The notes under the pieces are model-generated. The model worked only from the letters and a program-made list of their open reading frames with translations, was not told where the DNA came from and did not search any database. Shown in pieces: positions 1 through 9,194 of a stretch of 64,000 bases of DNA. The stretch's first letter is position 1. Each line of letters begins with the position of its first letter. The translations under genes were made by a program, and so were the position numbers. This DNA is from Pandoraea faecigallinarum (GTDB lineage Bacteria > Pseudomonadota > Gammaproteobacteria > Burkholderiales > Burkholderiaceae), in contig NZ_CP011807.3 in NCBI RefSeq assembly GCF_001029105.3, forward strand, positions 4,340,001 to 4,404,000, written 5' to 3'.

Positions 1-778
1 CTTCGATTTCGGCACTCACCGCTTCGAGCGCGAAGAAGGTGTAGGAGATGAAGGCGACGATCACCGGCGTCATGGGGCCGATGGAATCCACGAGTCCGAA
101 CGGCAGCAGCAGACTGTAGAGATAAGTGACGCGGTGCAGGATCACGCCATACGTGAAGGGAATCGGCGTGGTGGCAATACGCTCGCAGCCGCCGATGGCC
201 TCGCCCAGACGGTCCAGGTGCATCTCCATGAGTTGCGCGAGCGGCGCCTCGATCTGACCGCGCATCCGGCGCTCGCGCAACCATTCTCCGGCCATGAGCA
301 GGAGCGTGATCGGCTTGAATTGCTTGCGCCCGAGGCAGGTCACGTCTTCCTTGCCGAGCAGACGATCGAGGTCGGCGCGCGGATCGGTGCCCCGCAATTG
401 ATGACGCATTGCGTGCACGAAGGCGATCAGATAGGCGACGAAGCGCGGCGAATCCGACGTGTCGGACACGAGCGTCATCGACTGACGCGACAGCGCGCGC
501 GTCTCGTTGAGTACGCTGCCCCAGAGCATGCGGGCTTCCCAGTAGCGGGCATAACTCGTGGTGTTACGGAAGCCGAGAAAGATGGCGAGCGTAATGCCGA
601 TCAGCGAGAACGGGATGAACGTAAGCGGGATCTTCCATTCGAAGATACGCCCGTGCGCGAGCGTGACGGCAATCGAGATGATCGTGGTGAAGACAAGCTG
701 CGGGGCGATCTTGGGCAAGATCGAGCCGCGCACGACGAATAGCATGCGCAGCCAATGCAGGTTGGGACGGACGATCAT
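1..778 (-). CDS. Bestrophin-family (YneE-like) membrane channel, 3' end outside window
   Basis: Reverse-strand reading from ATG at 778 gives a protein starting MIVRPNLHWLRMLFVVRGS. It has two early hydrophobic segments (roughly residues 20-38 and 45-65), then a conserved stretch reading GFRNTTSYARYWEAR, then a helical cytoplasmic region and another membrane segment near the window edge. This is the layout of the bacterial bestrophin/UPF0187 family, which form pentameric anion or cation channels in the inner membrane. About 259 codons are visible; family members run to about 300, so some 40 residues lie outside. The 229-base gap to mmsB upstream suggests a separate promoter. The family call is confident; the transported ion is unknown. 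Confidence 0.8.
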   Translation of the reverse strand, partial: MIVRPNLHWLRMLFVVRGSILPKIAPQLVFTTIISIAVTLAHGRIFEWKIPLTFIPFSLIGITLAIFLGFRNTTSYARYWEARMLWGSVLNETRALSRQSMTLVSDTSDSPRFVAYLIAFVHAMRHQLRGTDPRADLDRLLGKEDVTCLGRKQFKPITLLLMAGEWLRERRMRGQIEAPLAQLMEMHLDRLGEAIGGCERIATTPIPFTYGVILHRVTYLYSLLLPFGLVDSIGPMTPVIVAFISYTFFALEAVSAEIE

Positions 779-1007
779 GATGACGGAGACGCTCGCAGGC
801 GCTGAGAAACCGGCGGTGGGGGTAGCCGTTGGGGCCGGATGATACGCCGATATTCGCGTCATTGAAATGACTTCGGCCGATGCAACGGACCGAACGCATC
901 GAATGGCCGCGGCTGCGCATCGGCGGCAAACCGATAGCGGAACACCCGCCGGATGAGCGTCCGGCGGGCGCAGCCCGTTGTCTCGCCGCCTTGCACAGTG
1001 CGAGACG

Positions 1008-1937
1008 CTACTTGACCTCCAGCGCCTGCGCCAGCGTTACCGGATCCTGGAAGATGCTCGAAAAATCGAGTCCCCCGTGACCGTTCGCGCGATGGACTTC
1101 GAAAATACGCCGGGCAAGATCGCCCAGCGGCGTGGCCACGTCGCTCGACACCGCCGCCCCATGCGCGAGACGCAAATCCTTCGCCATCAGGTCCGTTGCG
1201 AAGCCTCCCGTGTAACCGCGCGACGACGCCGCGTTCTCCATCACCCCCGGACACGGGTTATAGACTTCCAGCGTCCAGTTGCGCCCGGAGCTTTGCTGCA
1301 TTACCGCCGAGAGCACCTTGGGATCGAGCCCGTTGGCGATGCCCAGACGCAGCGCCTCGCTCGTGCCCGCCATCAGAATGCCCAGCAGCATGTTGTTGCA
1401 CAGCTTGAGCGTTTGTCCGGCACCGAGCGGCCCCCCGTGGTGGATGGCCTTGCCCATGTTGCCGAGCAACGGCCGCATGCGCTCGACGAGTGCCGCGTCG
1501 CCCCCGACCATGAACGTCAAGGTGCCCGCGGCGGCGCCCGCCGTGCCACCCGAGACCGGCGCGTCGAGCAGCAGCGTGCCCGGGCGCGCGAGTTTCGCCA
1601 ACTGGCGCGGAATTTCCGGCGGCACCGTGCTGCTGTCGATCAGCACCGCGGGCGCGGGCGCATTCGCGAGCACACCTTCCGGGCCGTCATACGCCGCGAG
1701 CACGTGTTCCCCCGCGGGCAACATGGTAATGACGACCTGCGCGTCGCGCACGGCGTCGGCAATCGATTTCGCCGCTTTGCCGCCCGCCGCCACGAGGCGC
1801 TCCACCGCCGCGCCCGACAAGTCGAAGCCGCGCACCATATGCCCGGCGCTCACGAGATTCGCCGCCATCGGTCCGCCCATATTGCCCAGGCCGATGAAGG
1901 CGACGCGCAGCGGTCCTTGCTGAGTTTCCGTAGCCAT
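1008..1937 (-). CDS. mmsB: 3-hydroxyisobutyrate dehydrogenase
   Basis: Oxidises 3-hydroxyisobutyrate to methylmalonate semialdehyde with NAD in valine degradation. The 309-residue protein has the Rossmann signature AFIGLGNMGGPMAANL (residues 13-28), the substrate-binding block DAPVSGG (125-131) and the catalytic lysine in GAGQTLKLCNN (Lys178), all typical of the beta-hydroxyacid dehydrogenase family. Length is normal. It lies 15 bases downstream of mmsA on the same strand, so the two are almost certainly cotranscribed and successive in the pathway. A related enzyme such as tartronate semialdehyde reductase is the alternative, but the mmsA neighbour favours MmsB. Confidence 0.92.
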   Translation of the reverse strand: MATETQQGPLRVAFIGLGNMGGPMAANLVSAGHMVRGFDLSGAAVERLVAAGGKAAKSIADAVRDAQVVITMLPAGEHVLAAYDGPEGVLANAPAPAVLIDSSTVPPEIPRQLAKLARPGTLLLDAPVSGGTAGAAAGTLTFMVGGDAALVERMRPLLGNMGKAIHHGGPLGAGQTLKLCNNMLLGILMAGTSEALRLGIANGLDPKVLSAVMQQSSGRNWTLEVYNPCPGVMENAASSRGYTGGFATDLMAKDLRLAHGAAVSSDVATPLGDLARRIFEVHRANGHGGLDFSSIFQDPVTLAQALEVK

Positions 1938-1952
1938 GGTCCGTCTCCGAAG

Positions 1953-3452
1953 TTACTTCAGCGTGATCGTGGTGTTCACGCCCGCCGGGCCGGTGCCGCG
2001 CGCCTGCCAGCGCGCAGTCACGGTCTTCGTTTGCGTCCAGAACAGAATCGCCTGCTTGCCGTTCGGCCCCAGATCGCCGAGCTTCGAGGCTCGCGAACCG
2101 GTGAAGCTGAACCACGCGACGGGCACCGGAATCGGCAGGTTGATGCCGACCTGACCGACGTCGATCTCGTTCTGGAACTGACGCGCGGCACCGCCATCCT
2201 GCGTGAACAGCGCCACGCCGTTACCGTTCGGGTTCGCGTTGACGAAGGCGATCGCCTCGTCGAGCGTCTCGGCGCCCGCCATGCACAGCACCGGCCCGAA
2301 GATTTCATCCCGGTAGATCGACATATCGGCCGTCACGCCATCGAAGATCGTGGGGCCGACGAAGTTGCCGTCCGGCGCGTCGCTGACCGCGTAACCCCGC
2401 CCGTCGAGCAGCAGCTTGGCGCCCTCCTCCACGCCCGCGCCGATGAGTTTCTCCACCCGCGCGCGTGCCTGCTTCGACACCAGTGGGCCTACGTCCGCCG
2501 TGCGATCCGTACCCGGGCCGACCTTGAGCGCCCGCGCCCGCTCGACAAGTTCGGGCACCCACTCGCGCGCTTCGCCCACGAGCACCGCCACCGACGTCGC
2601 CATGCAACGCTGCCCTGCCGCCCCGAAGGCGGCGCCCAGCAGGTGGTTGATGGCCTGCTCGCGATCCGCGTCCGGCAGAATCACGCAGTGGTTCTTCGCG
2701 CCCATCATCGCCTGACAACGCTTGCCGGCTTCCGAAGCGCGACGATAGATGTGCGTGCCGACGTGCGTCGAGCCGATGAACGACACGGCCTTGATGTCGG
2801 GGTGATCGCAAATGGCGTTGGCGATGTCCGGGCCGCCGTGCACGACATTGAGCACGCCCGGCGGCAGACCGGCTTCGAGTGCGAGTTCCGCAAGCCGCAG
2901 CGACGCGCTCGGGTCCTGCTCCGAGGGCTTGAGCACGAACGTATTGCCGGTTGCCACCGCGAGCGGGAACATGAAACACGGCAGCATCACGGGGAAGTTG
3001 AAGGCCGTGATACCCGCGCACACGCCGAGCGGCTCGATGAGGGTGTAGACATCCACGCCGCCCGCCGCATTCTGCGCGTACTCGCCCAGTTGCAGCGAGG
3101 CGATCGAACACGCATGTTCGACGACTTCGAGACCGCGTCCGACTTCGCCTTCGGCATCGGGCAGCGTCTTGCCATGTTCGCGCGTAATCAGTTCGGCAAG
3201 CTCCGCCGTGTGATCGCGCAACAACTGCTGAAAGCGCAGCATCACGCGCATGCGGTTGGCTTGCGAGGTATTGCGCCAGCCCTTGTAAGCCGCCTTGGCG
3301 GATGCGACGGCCGCGTCGAGCTCTTCGGTCGTTGCAAACGGCACTCGCGCGACGACCTCCTGCGTGGCGGGGTTCACGACGTCACGCCACTGCGACGTCT
3401 TCGATTCAACACGCTTGCCATCGATGAGCAGCGCAATAGTGGGTAGGGACAT
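1953..3452 (-). CDS. mmsA: CoA-acylating methylmalonate-semialdehyde dehydrogenase
   Basis: Converts methylmalonate (or malonate) semialdehyde plus CoA and NAD to propionyl-CoA (acetyl-CoA), the last step of distal valine degradation. The 499-residue protein has the aldehyde dehydrogenase fold: the ITAFNFPVMLP cofactor-domain stretch near residue 148, FIGSTHVG near 225, and catalytic Cys283 within GAAGQRCMATS. That context is characteristic of the CoA-dependent MmsA/IolA branch. It sits between the upstream binding-protein gene (51 bases) and mmsB (15 bases downstream), forming a likely three-gene operon. IolA-type inositol catabolism is less likely because no other iol genes are present. Confidence 0.93.
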   Translation of the reverse strand: MSLPTIALLIDGKRVESKTSQWRDVVNPATQEVVARVPFATTEELDAAVASAKAAYKGWRNTSQANRMRVMLRFQQLLRDHTAELAELITREHGKTLPDAEGEVGRGLEVVEHACSIASLQLGEYAQNAAGGVDVYTLIEPLGVCAGITAFNFPVMLPCFMFPLAVATGNTFVLKPSEQDPSASLRLAELALEAGLPPGVLNVVHGGPDIANAICDHPDIKAVSFIGSTHVGTHIYRRASEAGKRCQAMMGAKNHCVILPDADREQAINHLLGAAFGAAGQRCMATSVAVLVGEAREWVPELVERARALKVGPGTDRTADVGPLVSKQARARVEKLIGAGVEEGAKLLLDGRGYAVSDAPDGNFVGPTIFDGVTADMSIYRDEIFGPVLCMAGAETLDEAIAFVNANPNGNGVALFTQDGGAARQFQNEIDVGQVGINLPIPVPVAWFSFTGSRASKLGDLGPNGKQAILFWTQTKTVTARWQARGTGPAGVNTTITLK

Positions 3453-3503
3453 GACACGCTCTCCAGATCGAAACGAATACGGGTGAAGGAATCCGGGTGA
3501 AAG

Positions 3504-4742
3504 TTACTTCGCTGCCGTGCTCGTCTTCACGAGCGGACAGATCGATTTCGACAGCGGCTGGAAGGCTTCCGTCGCGGGGACGGTGGCCACTGTAGTGTAG
3601 TAATCCCACGGCCCCCTGGACTCGGCGGGCGATTTCACTTTGAACAGATACATGTCGTGAATCACGCGTCCGTCCGGCCGAATGGACGCGTTGTGCATGA
3701 TCGGATCGCGAATCGGCAATTCACGCATTTTTTGCGCAACGACCTTCGCATCGACACTCCGGGCAGCCGCCACCGAACGCAGGTAATGCAGCACGCTCGA
3801 ATACACGCCCGCCTGCACCATCGTCGGCTTCAGGTTCCTGTACTTCTTCTGGAAGCGATCGGACCATTTGCGCGAGGCGTCGTCGAAATCCCAGTAAAAG
3901 CCGTCGGTGAACAGCAGGCCTTGCGCGGTGTTCAGGCCGAGCGCATGCACGTCCGAGAGGAACACCAGCAGCGCCGCGAGCTTCTGTCCGCGTTGCACGA
4001 TGCCGAATTCGCGCGCCTGCTTGAGAACGTTGACGGTGTCCTGCCCGCCGTTGGCGAGCGCCACGACCTGCGCCTTCGAGCTTTGCGCCTGCAAGAGGAA
4101 CGACGCATAGTCGGAGGCATTGAGCGGGTGGCGCGACTGGCCGACGACCGTGCCGCCGAGCGTCTTCACAATGTCCGCGGCGTCCTTTTCCAGCGAATGG
4201 CCGAACGCGTAATCGACGGTGATGAAATACCAGGACTTGCCGCCGTCACCGACCACGGCGCGCGCGGTGGCGGCCGATTGCGAGTACGTGTCGAACATCC
4301 AGTGAAAGCCCGTGGGCGAGCAGTCTTCGTTGGTCAGACGCGTGGTCGCCGGGCCGGAGAACAGCACCACACGCTGCTTGTCCATCGCCAGCTTCTGCAC
4401 GGCAAGCGCGGCAGCGGAGTTGGTCAGGTCGGCAATCGCATCGACGTTATCGCGGTCGAACCATTCGCGCGCCTTGTTGGCGGCCACGTCGGCCTTGTTC
4501 TGGTTGTCGGCCGAGACCAGTTCGATCTTCATGCCCTTGCATTCGGCGGCCAGACAGTCGTCGATCGCGAGTTGAGCAGCAACGACCGAGCCAGCGCCGC
4601 CCATCGCGGAATACGTCCCCGACATATCGGTGAGCACCCCCACTTTCACGGGACGATCGGGCAACTGCGCAAACGAACCGAGAGACGACAATCCCAAACC
4701 CGCGCCGAGTCCCAGCGCGAGCAGCCACGGCTTGATCTTCAT
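3504..4742 (-). CDS. ABC transporter periplasmic binding protein, branched-chain amino acid type
   Basis: A 412-residue secreted protein with a clear signal peptide (residues 1-26, cleavage after SFAQ). The mature part is a type I periplasmic binding fold of the Leu/Ile/Val-binding (Peripla_BP_6) family, beginning VKVGVLTDMSGTYSAMGG. It would deliver a branched-chain amino acid, organic acid or related ligand to an inner-membrane ABC transporter. No permease or ATPase genes lie nearby, so it is an orphan component. It is first in a probable operon with mmsA and mmsB and divergent from a LysR gene, which suggests a ligand linked to valine or propionate metabolism. Exact ligand unknown. Confidence 0.85.
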   Translation of the reverse strand: MKIKPWLLALGLGAGLGLSSLGSFAQLPDRPVKVGVLTDMSGTYSAMGGAGSVVAAQLAIDDCLAAECKGMKIELVSADNQNKADVAANKAREWFDRDNVDAIADLTNSAAALAVQKLAMDKQRVVLFSGPATTRLTNEDCSPTGFHWMFDTYSQSAATARAVVGDGGKSWYFITVDYAFGHSLEKDAADIVKTLGGTVVGQSRHPLNASDYASFLLQAQSSKAQVVALANGGQDTVNVLKQAREFGIVQRGQKLAALLVFLSDVHALGLNTAQGLLFTDGFYWDFDDASRKWSDRFQKKYRNLKPTMVQAGVYSSVLHYLRSVAAARSVDAKVVAQKMRELPIRDPIMHNASIRPDGRVIHDMYLFKVKSPAESRGPWDYYTTVATVPATEAFQPLSKSICPLVKTSTAAK

Positions 4743-4867
4743 CGCTTTTGTCTCCTTGAGGTCTTATCGAACGCTCTTATGCTTTTTTGGCGCCGAGGTC
4801 TATGCGCGGCGCTCATAAATTGTATTTGTGCGAATTTGCTTTACATAGCGCATCGTTGCATCTACTT

Positions 4868-4883
4868 TGTGCAGAAATACACA
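4868..4883. promoter_or_regulatory. Candidate LysR operator (TGTG-N8-CACA)
   Basis: TGTGCAGAAATACACA is an inverted repeat just upstream of the LysR start codon, in the divergent space shared with the binding-protein/mmsAB operon. A related TTTGTGC element lies about 43 bases away (4825-4831). Position and spacing fit autoregulation plus control of the divergent operon, but no binding data exist. Confidence 0.4.
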
Positions 4884-4897
4884 TAGGAGACAGCGCG

Positions 4898-5875
4898 ATG
4901 ACACGCATCGGCGCGACACGACAGAGCAGTCTGTCCGGGAATCCGGGCACGGAGCCGCGCCCCGACTGGGACGACCTTCGGTATTTTCTGGAAGTCGCGC
5001 GAACGCAGCGGGTCAGTGCCGCGGCGCAGCGTCTGGGCGTCGATCACACGACCGTCTCGCGACGCGTACGGGCGCTGGAGCAGGCACTCGGCACGCTGCT
5101 GTTCGACAAGTCGCGCAATGCGGGCTTTGCACTCACGCCGGAAGGTCAGCAACTGCTCGTGTATGCCGAACAGATGGAGACGGCACTGCAATCGGCGTGC
5201 GAACAGGTCGCCGGTCTCGGCCAAACGTTGTCGGGCCACGTGCGCATCGGCTCCACGGAGGCCTTCGGCACCTATTTCGTCACGCCCGTACTCTCACGCT
5301 TTCAGCGCGAATACCCCGCCATCGATTTCGACGTGTTGCCGGTGCCACGCTTCGTGAGCCTGTCCAAGCGCGAGGCCGATCTGGCCATCACCATCGAGCG
5401 CCCGCAACGCGGGCCGTATGTGTGCAGCAAGCTGTGCGACTACCGCTTGCAGTTGTACGCCACGCCCGGCTACCTGGCGCGATACGGCGACGTGAAGACA
5501 TTTGCGGATCTGGCGGGACGCCGCTTCATCAGCTATGTGGACGAGCTGACGTTCAGCAACGAGTTGCGTTATCTGGAAGACATCGTGCCGGGTTGCAACG
5601 TCGTGCTGCGCAGCACCAGCGTCATTGCGCAGTATCAGGCGGCGTTGCAGGGCGAAGCGCTGGCGATTCTGCCGTGCTTCATGGCGGCGCAGGACCCGCG
5701 GCTCGCGCCGTTGCTGGTCGACGACGTGGTTGTCACGCGCAGTTTCTGGATCTACTGCCACGAGGAATTGCGCACGCTCAAGCGCATTACGGTGCTGTGG
5801 GACTATCTTCGCGACGCGGCGCATCGCAACGACGCGCTGCTGCAAGGCAAGGCGGGGCAACTGCGACTGCACTGA
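4898..5875 (+). CDS. LysR-family transcriptional regulator
   Basis: A 325-residue LysR protein. The start at 4898 is chosen because AGGAGA lies 7 bases upstream; an upstream in-frame ATG at 4787 has no such site. The N-terminal winged helix-turn-helix spans about residues 24-85 (DDLRYFLEVARTQRVSAAAQ, then HTTVSRRVRALE). The LysR substrate-binding domain follows from about residue 110 to 300 and should bind a small effector. It is divergent from the binding-protein/mmsA/mmsB operon with 155 bases between, so it is the likely regulator of that operon. It ends 8 bases before a convergent second LysR gene, with which it shares no obvious function. Confidence 0.9.
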   Translation: MTRIGATRQSSLSGNPGTEPRPDWDDLRYFLEVARTQRVSAAAQRLGVDHTTVSRRVRALEQALGTLLFDKSRNAGFALTPEGQQLLVYAEQMETALQSACEQVAGLGQTLSGHVRIGSTEAFGTYFVTPVLSRFQREYPAIDFDVLPVPRFVSLSKREADLAITIERPQRGPYVCSKLCDYRLQLYATPGYLARYGDVKTFADLAGRRFISYVDELTFSNELRYLEDIVPGCNVVLRSTSVIAQYQAALQGEALAILPCFMAAQDPRLAPLLVDDVVVTRSFWIYCHEELRTLKRITVLWDYLRDAAHRNDALLQGKAGQLRLH

Positions 5876-5883
5876 GCCTCTCT

Positions 5884-6864
5884 TCAGCGGATCTTGCGCT
5901 GCTCTTGCTCGATGACAACCGGCACCACGGTGCGCATCGCTTCGATGAAGCGCCGCAGCCGCGCCGGGTAGTACTTCGCGTAAAGATAGATGAGATACAT
6001 GGGCAAGGCCGCCGAGCGCCACTGCGGCACCAGTTGAATCAGGCGTCCCTGCGAAATGTCTTCGGCCATCACCCACGCGGAAGCCACACCCACGCCCAGC
6101 CCCCGCAATGCGGCACTGCGCAATGCAAACAGGTTGTCGGTGCTCATTCGCGGATCGAATGTAATGCGCTCCGATTCGTGCGTCTGCCCATGCGTGAGCG
6201 TGAGTTCGGTGCGGTAGAACGTGGTGAGCGCGAGCCACGGCAGCGCCATCAGGTCCGACGGGCGTTGCGGCATCGCGCGTGCGCGCACCAGTTCAGGCGA
6301 GGCGACGACGATGCGCGGCACGTCGGTCAGCAGGATCGCGACATTCGACGGATCCTGCAATTCGCCCACGTGAATGGCGCAATCGACGCCCTCGGCGATG
6401 AAGTCCGGCTCGCGGTCCTGCAAGAACCAGTGCACCTTTATCTTCGTATGGCGTTCCAGGAAGTCGGCCAGCGGCCCGATCATCATGTCCTGCCCGAACG
6501 CATGCGGAACATATACCCGCAGCGTGCCTTCGGGCTCGTCGCCGGTGCCGCGCAAATCGGCTTCGAATGCCTCCCAGCTCGTCACCAGGTCCTTGGCCCG
6601 CGCATAGCAACGTTCCCCGTCCTCGGTGAGTTTCATCTGATGCGTGGAGCGCTGAAGCAGCCGCAGGCCGAGCGAGCGCTCCAGCATCTGGAGACGCCGG
6701 CTGACGGTCGGTTGCGTGGTGCCGAGCAGCGCGGCGGCCGCCGACAGGCTGCCGGATTCGACGATGCGCACGAAAGTCTGCATCAGTTCGACGCGGTCGG
6801 CACCACTGGGGCGCGCCGAGGCGACGCCAACGGCCGGATGAGGGGTATCGGGAGGCTCTGTCAT
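5884..6864 (-). CDS. LysR-family transcriptional regulator
   Basis: A 326-residue LysR protein with a helix-turn-helix at about residues 27-85 (VRIVESGSLSAAAALLGTTQ, then PTVSRRLQMLE) and a C-terminal effector-binding domain resembling the CrgA/YhjC-type LysR group. It is divergent from the MFS transporter gene at 7042 with 177 bases between. A perfect ATAC-N7-GTAT LysR box overlaps its own start codon (6863-6877), so it probably represses itself and controls the transporter. The effector is unknown. Confidence 0.9.
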   Translation of the reverse strand: MTEPPDTPHPAVGVASARPSGADRVELMQTFVRIVESGSLSAAAALLGTTQPTVSRRLQMLERSLGLRLLQRSTHQMKLTEDGERCYARAKDLVTSWEAFEADLRGTGDEPEGTLRVYVPHAFGQDMMIGPLADFLERHTKIKVHWFLQDREPDFIAEGVDCAIHVGELQDPSNVAILLTDVPRIVVASPELVRARAMPQRPSDLMALPWLALTTFYRTELTLTHGQTHESERITFDPRMSTDNLFALRSAALRGLGVGVASAWVMAEDISQGRLIQLVPQWRSAALPMYLIYLYAKYYPARLRRFIEAMRTVVPVVIEQEQRKIR

Positions 6865-6877
6865 ACGTCGTGCGTAT
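6863..6877. promoter_or_regulatory. LysR-type box ATAC-N7-GTAT
   Basis: ATACGTCGTGCGTAT is a perfect inverted repeat matching the classical LysR recognition form ATAC-N7-GTAT. It overlaps the first bases of the LysR gene read leftwards, so bound regulator would block its own translation-initiation region while lying upstream of the divergent MFS gene. Confidence 0.6.
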
Positions 6878-7041
6878 AAAGGTTGTACGGATTATAGGTC
6901 TACCGCTGCACCGCACCAAGCGAGACACTACGCCCCGTGCCTGGTTACCCCGTCATTGCCGCGCAGGTCTGTCGACATCGACGCTTCGTGACTGCCCGGT
7001 AGCGCCAGCTTCCGTACCGATTCTTTTCTGGAGACTCGCTC

Positions 7042-8268
7042 ATGAGTTCCGCTCAGCTTTCCAACACTGCCACGGCCCGACGGCCCCAGCCCGCGCTGTC
7101 GGCGCGGCTCATCCTGTTGCTGGCGACCGGCACCGGCCTGACGGTGGCCTCGCTGTATTACGCGCAGCCGATGCTCGGCATCATGACCGACGACATCCAC
7201 GCGGCCAACACAACCGTCGGCTGGGTGCCGACGCTCACCCAACTCGGCTACGCGCTCGGTATTTTGCTGCTGGTGCCGCTCGGCGACCGCTTCGACCGGC
7301 GTCGCATCGTGCTCATCAAGGGCGCGATTCTCACGCTGGCGCTGCTGCTGGCGGCCTTCGCGCCGGGCATCGGCACGCTGCTGGTCGCGAGCCTCGCCAT
7401 CGGGCTGACGGCGACGATGGCGCAGGACATTGTGCCTGCCGCCGCGACCCTCGCCCCCGAATCGATCCGGGGACGCGTCGTCGGCACCGTCATGACCGGC
7501 CTGCTGCTGGGCATTCTGCTCTCGCGGGTCGTTTCGGGCTTCGTCGCGCAGAACTTCGGATGGCGGGCGATGTATGTGGTGGCGGCGATCAGTGTGGCGA
7601 GTTTCGGCGTGGTGGCATGGCGCGGTTTGCCGTCGTTCCATCCGACGACGCAATTGTCCTATCGTCAATTGATCGGCTCGGTGGCCGGTTTATGGCGCCG
7701 TCACCCGGCACTGCGCCGGGCAGCGTTTGCGCAGGGCCTGCTTTCGGTCGGCTTCAGCGCCTTCTGGTCGACGTTGGCGGTCATGCTCCACGAAGCGCCG
7801 TTCCATATGGGGGCGGCCGCGGCCGGTGCGTTCGGTCTGGCCGGTGCAGCCGGCGCCCTCGGCGCGCCGATTGCCGGTCGCATCGCCGACAAGAAGGGGC
7901 CCCAGGTCGTGACACGTCTTGGCGCCGCGATGGTCGCCGCCTCGTTCGCTGCCATGCTGTTCGCGCCGATGCTCAGCCCGCATGCGCAGTTGTGGCTGAT
8001 CGGGCTCGGCGCCATCGGTTTCGATCTCGGGGTGCAGGTCGCGCTGATCTCGCACCAGACCATCGTGTACGGGATCGAGCCCGCCGCACGCAGCCGTCTG
8101 AACGCCGTGTTGTTCGTGTGCGTGTTCATCGGCATGTCGCTCGGCTCGGTGCTCGGTTCGCAAGCGCTGGCGCAGTGGGGCTGGACAGGCGTTGCCTCGC
8201 TCGCCACCCTCTCGGCACTGGGCGCACTCGCCGTGCGCATGTGGCCGGGGACCGCGTCGGCCCGCTGA
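7042..8268 (+). CDS. MFS transporter (12-TM drug/metabolite exporter)
   Basis: A 408-residue major facilitator with about 12 hydrophobic helices. The first helix reads TGLTVASLYYAQPMLG and the TM2-3 loop has the MFS signature PLGDRFDRRRIVL (motif A form, about residues 78-90). GGAG lies 10 bases upstream of the chosen ATG. It belongs to the same subfamily as the transporter at 28997-30256, sharing the YYAQP and LVPLGD blocks. The divergent LysR gene with a shared box probably controls it. The substrate cannot be read from the sequence; exporters of this group are usually annotated as drug or sugar efflux. Confidence 0.88.
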   Translation: MSSAQLSNTATARRPQPALSARLILLLATGTGLTVASLYYAQPMLGIMTDDIHAANTTVGWVPTLTQLGYALGILLLVPLGDRFDRRRIVLIKGAILTLALLLAAFAPGIGTLLVASLAIGLTATMAQDIVPAAATLAPESIRGRVVGTVMTGLLLGILLSRVVSGFVAQNFGWRAMYVVAAISVASFGVVAWRGLPSFHPTTQLSYRQLIGSVAGLWRRHPALRRAAFAQGLLSVGFSAFWSTLAVMLHEAPFHMGAAAAGAFGLAGAAGALGAPIAGRIADKKGPQVVTRLGAAMVAASFAAMLFAPMLSPHAQLWLIGLGAIGFDLGVQVALISHQTIVYGIEPAARSRLNAVLFVCVFIGMSLGSVLGSQALAQWGWTGVASLATLSALGALAVRMWPGTASAR

Positions 8269-8310
8269 ATGCCGGCCTGCACGCGTGGTGCGCGGCCGCT
8301 CACGCGGCGT

Positions 8311-9180
8311 TTAGCGAACCACCGTCTTTGCCGCCCCCGCCAGCGCGCGCTCGAACAGGTCGCCGGTGTCGACACCCTCAAGATTGAGCCCGAACGATCC
8401 TTCGAGCACCTCGGCCAATTGCGACGCGGACCCGATCTGGGTCTCGACCCGCACGTCGCCAGCCGGCCCCCGCTCGACGAACTTGGTGTCGAACAGCGCG
8501 ATGCGTCCGCGGGGGCCATCCGGCAGCACCCGGCACGCCATCAGATGGTTGGTGAAGATGGACTCCGGTGCGCTCGACGTGTACCAGTTGCCGAGTTTGT
8601 AGTCGATCCACTCGGCCGGTCGCGGCGTAAAGCGATAGGCCGGCAACCATGCCTGTGCCGATTTCACGCTCAGGCGGTACTCGGCGACGACATCGCCATC
8701 GGCCGGGCGTACGGGTTCGAGCTGGAAGATTTCGAGCGGTGTCGACTGCTCTTGCGACGTATTCAGACGCAGAGGCGCGGTGAGCGTCACCGAGCCGAAT
8801 CCCACATCCGCCAGCCATGACTCGCTCTCCAGTTCCACGCGCAGCAACATGTGCGTGAGCGGCGCCTCCACGGTGAAGGTTCGGCCCCACGCGACACGCC
8901 CGATCATCGGTGTGACGTCGAACCCAAGATGGGTGAGCGCGTTGGCGAACAACGCGTTCTGCTCGAAACAATAGCCGCCCCGTGCGCCGTCGATCAGTTT
9001 GCCGACGACCGACGGCAAGTCGACGGCGACCGGCTTGCCGCGAATCGGGTCGATGTTCTCGAACGGAATGGCCTGTGGATGGAGTGCGTGGATGGCGCGC
9101 AAAACGTCGAGCGTGGGCTCGCGCGGACCGGTGTAGCCGATGCGCCGGAAATAGCGTTCGAGATCGAAAGTCTGGGACAT
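8311..9180 (-). CDS. nat: Arylamine N-acetyltransferase
   Basis: Transfers acetyl from acetyl-CoA to arylamines and arylhydrazines by a ping-pong mechanism through a cysteine thioester. The 289-residue length is normal. The catalytic triad is visible: Cys71 in RGGYCFEQN, His110 in APLTHMLLR, and Asp125 in LADVGFG. It lies 14 bases downstream of the VOC-family gene on the same strand, so the two are probably cotranscribed. It is convergent with the MFS gene. Family and activity are confident; the physiological amine is not known. Confidence 0.93.
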   Translation of the reverse strand: MSQTFDLERYFRRIGYTGPREPTLDVLRAIHALHPQAIPFENIDPIRGKPVAVDLPSVVGKLIDGARGGYCFEQNALFANALTHLGFDVTPMIGRVAWGRTFTVEAPLTHMLLRVELESESWLADVGFGSVTLTAPLRLNTSQEQSTPLEIFQLEPVRPADGDVVAEYRLSVKSAQAWLPAYRFTPRPAEWIDYKLGNWYTSSAPESIFTNHLMACRVLPDGPRGRIALFDTKFVERGPAGDVRVETQIGSASQLAEVLEGSFGLNLEGVDTGDLFERALAGAAKTVVR

Positions 9181-9194
9181 ACCGGCCTGCCTCT

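Noticed and set aside
978..3446. An 822-codon open frame on the + strand
   Set aside because: It runs antisense to mmsB and mmsA, is Arg/His-rich as expected for a shadow frame in high-GC DNA, and matches no family.
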